Origin: Treponema sp.
GTDB lineage: Bacteria > Spirochaetota > Spirochaetia > Treponematales > Breznakiellaceae
NCBI GenBank assembly: GCA_031290325.1
Contig: JAITNU010000174.1
Location: 1 to 22,564 of the forward strand
DNA: 22,564 nucleotides
Reading direction: 5' to 3'
The position numbers and the translations under genes were made by a program. This document shows positions 22,393 through 22,564 of the stretch, in pieces. Numbering within the stretch: the first letter of the stretch is position 1; every line of letters starts with the position of its first letter. Below the pieces are notes generated by a model. That model ran no database searches. It saw only the letters and a list, made by a program, of their open reading frames with translations, and was not told the DNA's origin.

Positions 22393-22545
22393 ATCAGATG
22401 AACTCAGGGGCCTGATAAAAGGCGGCCTCCATGGATCCGGTGTGTGAGCAGCGCCTCGACCCTGGGCCGAGACGCCAACCCCTTTATAGACTAAAGGTCA
22501 AGATACGAATCCGCATAGAGCGTATTATTCATGATGACATCTGAT
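22393..22545 (-). ncRNA. Possible structured RNA (unassigned)
   Basis: This GC-richer block has no convincing gene. ATCAGATG (22393-22400) and CATCTGAT (22538-22545) can close a domain of 153 bases. Inside are a 25-base hairpin (22451-22475) that pairs better on the minus strand (GCGUCUCGG with UCGAGGCGC, via G-U pairs), a second hairpin CCTTTA/TAAAGG (22481-22497), GGGG/CCCC complementarity, and ATACG/CGTAT (22503-22525). This resembles a multi-branched RNA. I tried 6S RNA, tmRNA, RNase P RNA, SRP RNA and TPP riboswitch patterns by eye and none fits well. Strand, ends and reality are uncertain. Confidence 0.28.
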
Positions 22546-22564
22546 GTTTTGATAGCCCGATTGA

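Noticed and set aside
22393..22545. 6S RNA identity for the structured block
   Set aside because: A CUCGG-type terminal hairpin recalls 6S RNA, but the rest would be lopsided (about 55 bases against 6 around the next stem) and does not give the usual rod with a central bubble.

Overview
The window reads as a chromosomal segment of a spirochaete, most like the termite-gut Treponema group. The reasons are the clustered fabH-fabD-fabG-fabF genes, RNase Y with YmdB, very large MalT-like LuxR regulators in tandem, a CHASE2 cyclase, and secreted WD40/caspase and beta-helix proteins. The genus is inferred from gene content and style, not from a search. No rRNA, tRNA, integrase or transposase is visible. 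Most genes lie on the minus strand.

Layout in window order. (1) 1-1082: a minus-strand pair of exported proteins (the first cut by the window edge, the second CsgG/FlgO-like) diverges from a plus-strand XRE regulator. The space between them holds a sigma70-like promoter overlain by palindromes, which suggests control by the XRE protein. (2) 1079-3569: ymdB and rny, separated by 181 bp of tandem 'CCTCCGTG'-rich repeats. (3) 3715-8906: two tandem MalT-like STAND ATPase/LuxR regulators, translationally coupled through ATGA and read from a near-consensus promoter. (4) 9253-9873: purN, alone on the plus strand. (5) 9870-17945: a four-gene minus-strand accessory cassette. In transcription order it encodes a secreted beta-helix repeat protein, a secreted 14-blade WD40/caspase protein, a small secreted protein that may be DUF4384-like, and a CHASE2-anchored class III nucleotide cyclase. 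(6) 18089-22132: the fatty-acid initiation/elongation operon fabH-fabD-fabG-fabF, with a strong promoter and a 10-bp-arm palindrome at the predicted start point. (7) 22133-22564: noncoding, with repeat-like sequence and a possibly structured RNA.

How the parts may work together. The fab genes form a standard type II fatty-acid synthesis unit without acpP. rny and ymdB are a conserved pair linked to RNA turnover. The cassette at 9870-17945 is the most interesting part: three exported proteins with eukaryote-like modules (solenoid, double beta-propeller, caspase) precede an envelope-sensing cyclase, suggesting an envelope surveillance or signalling module whose output would be a cyclic nucleotide. 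Just upstream of the third gene's ribosome binding site lies a solitary sequence matching one half of a type I-C CRISPR repeat, with no second repeat in the window.

Promoter calls rest on eye-matched hexamers. Start codons were chosen from Shine-Dalgarno sequences, homologous N-termini and signal peptides, and several differ from the longest possible reading frame.
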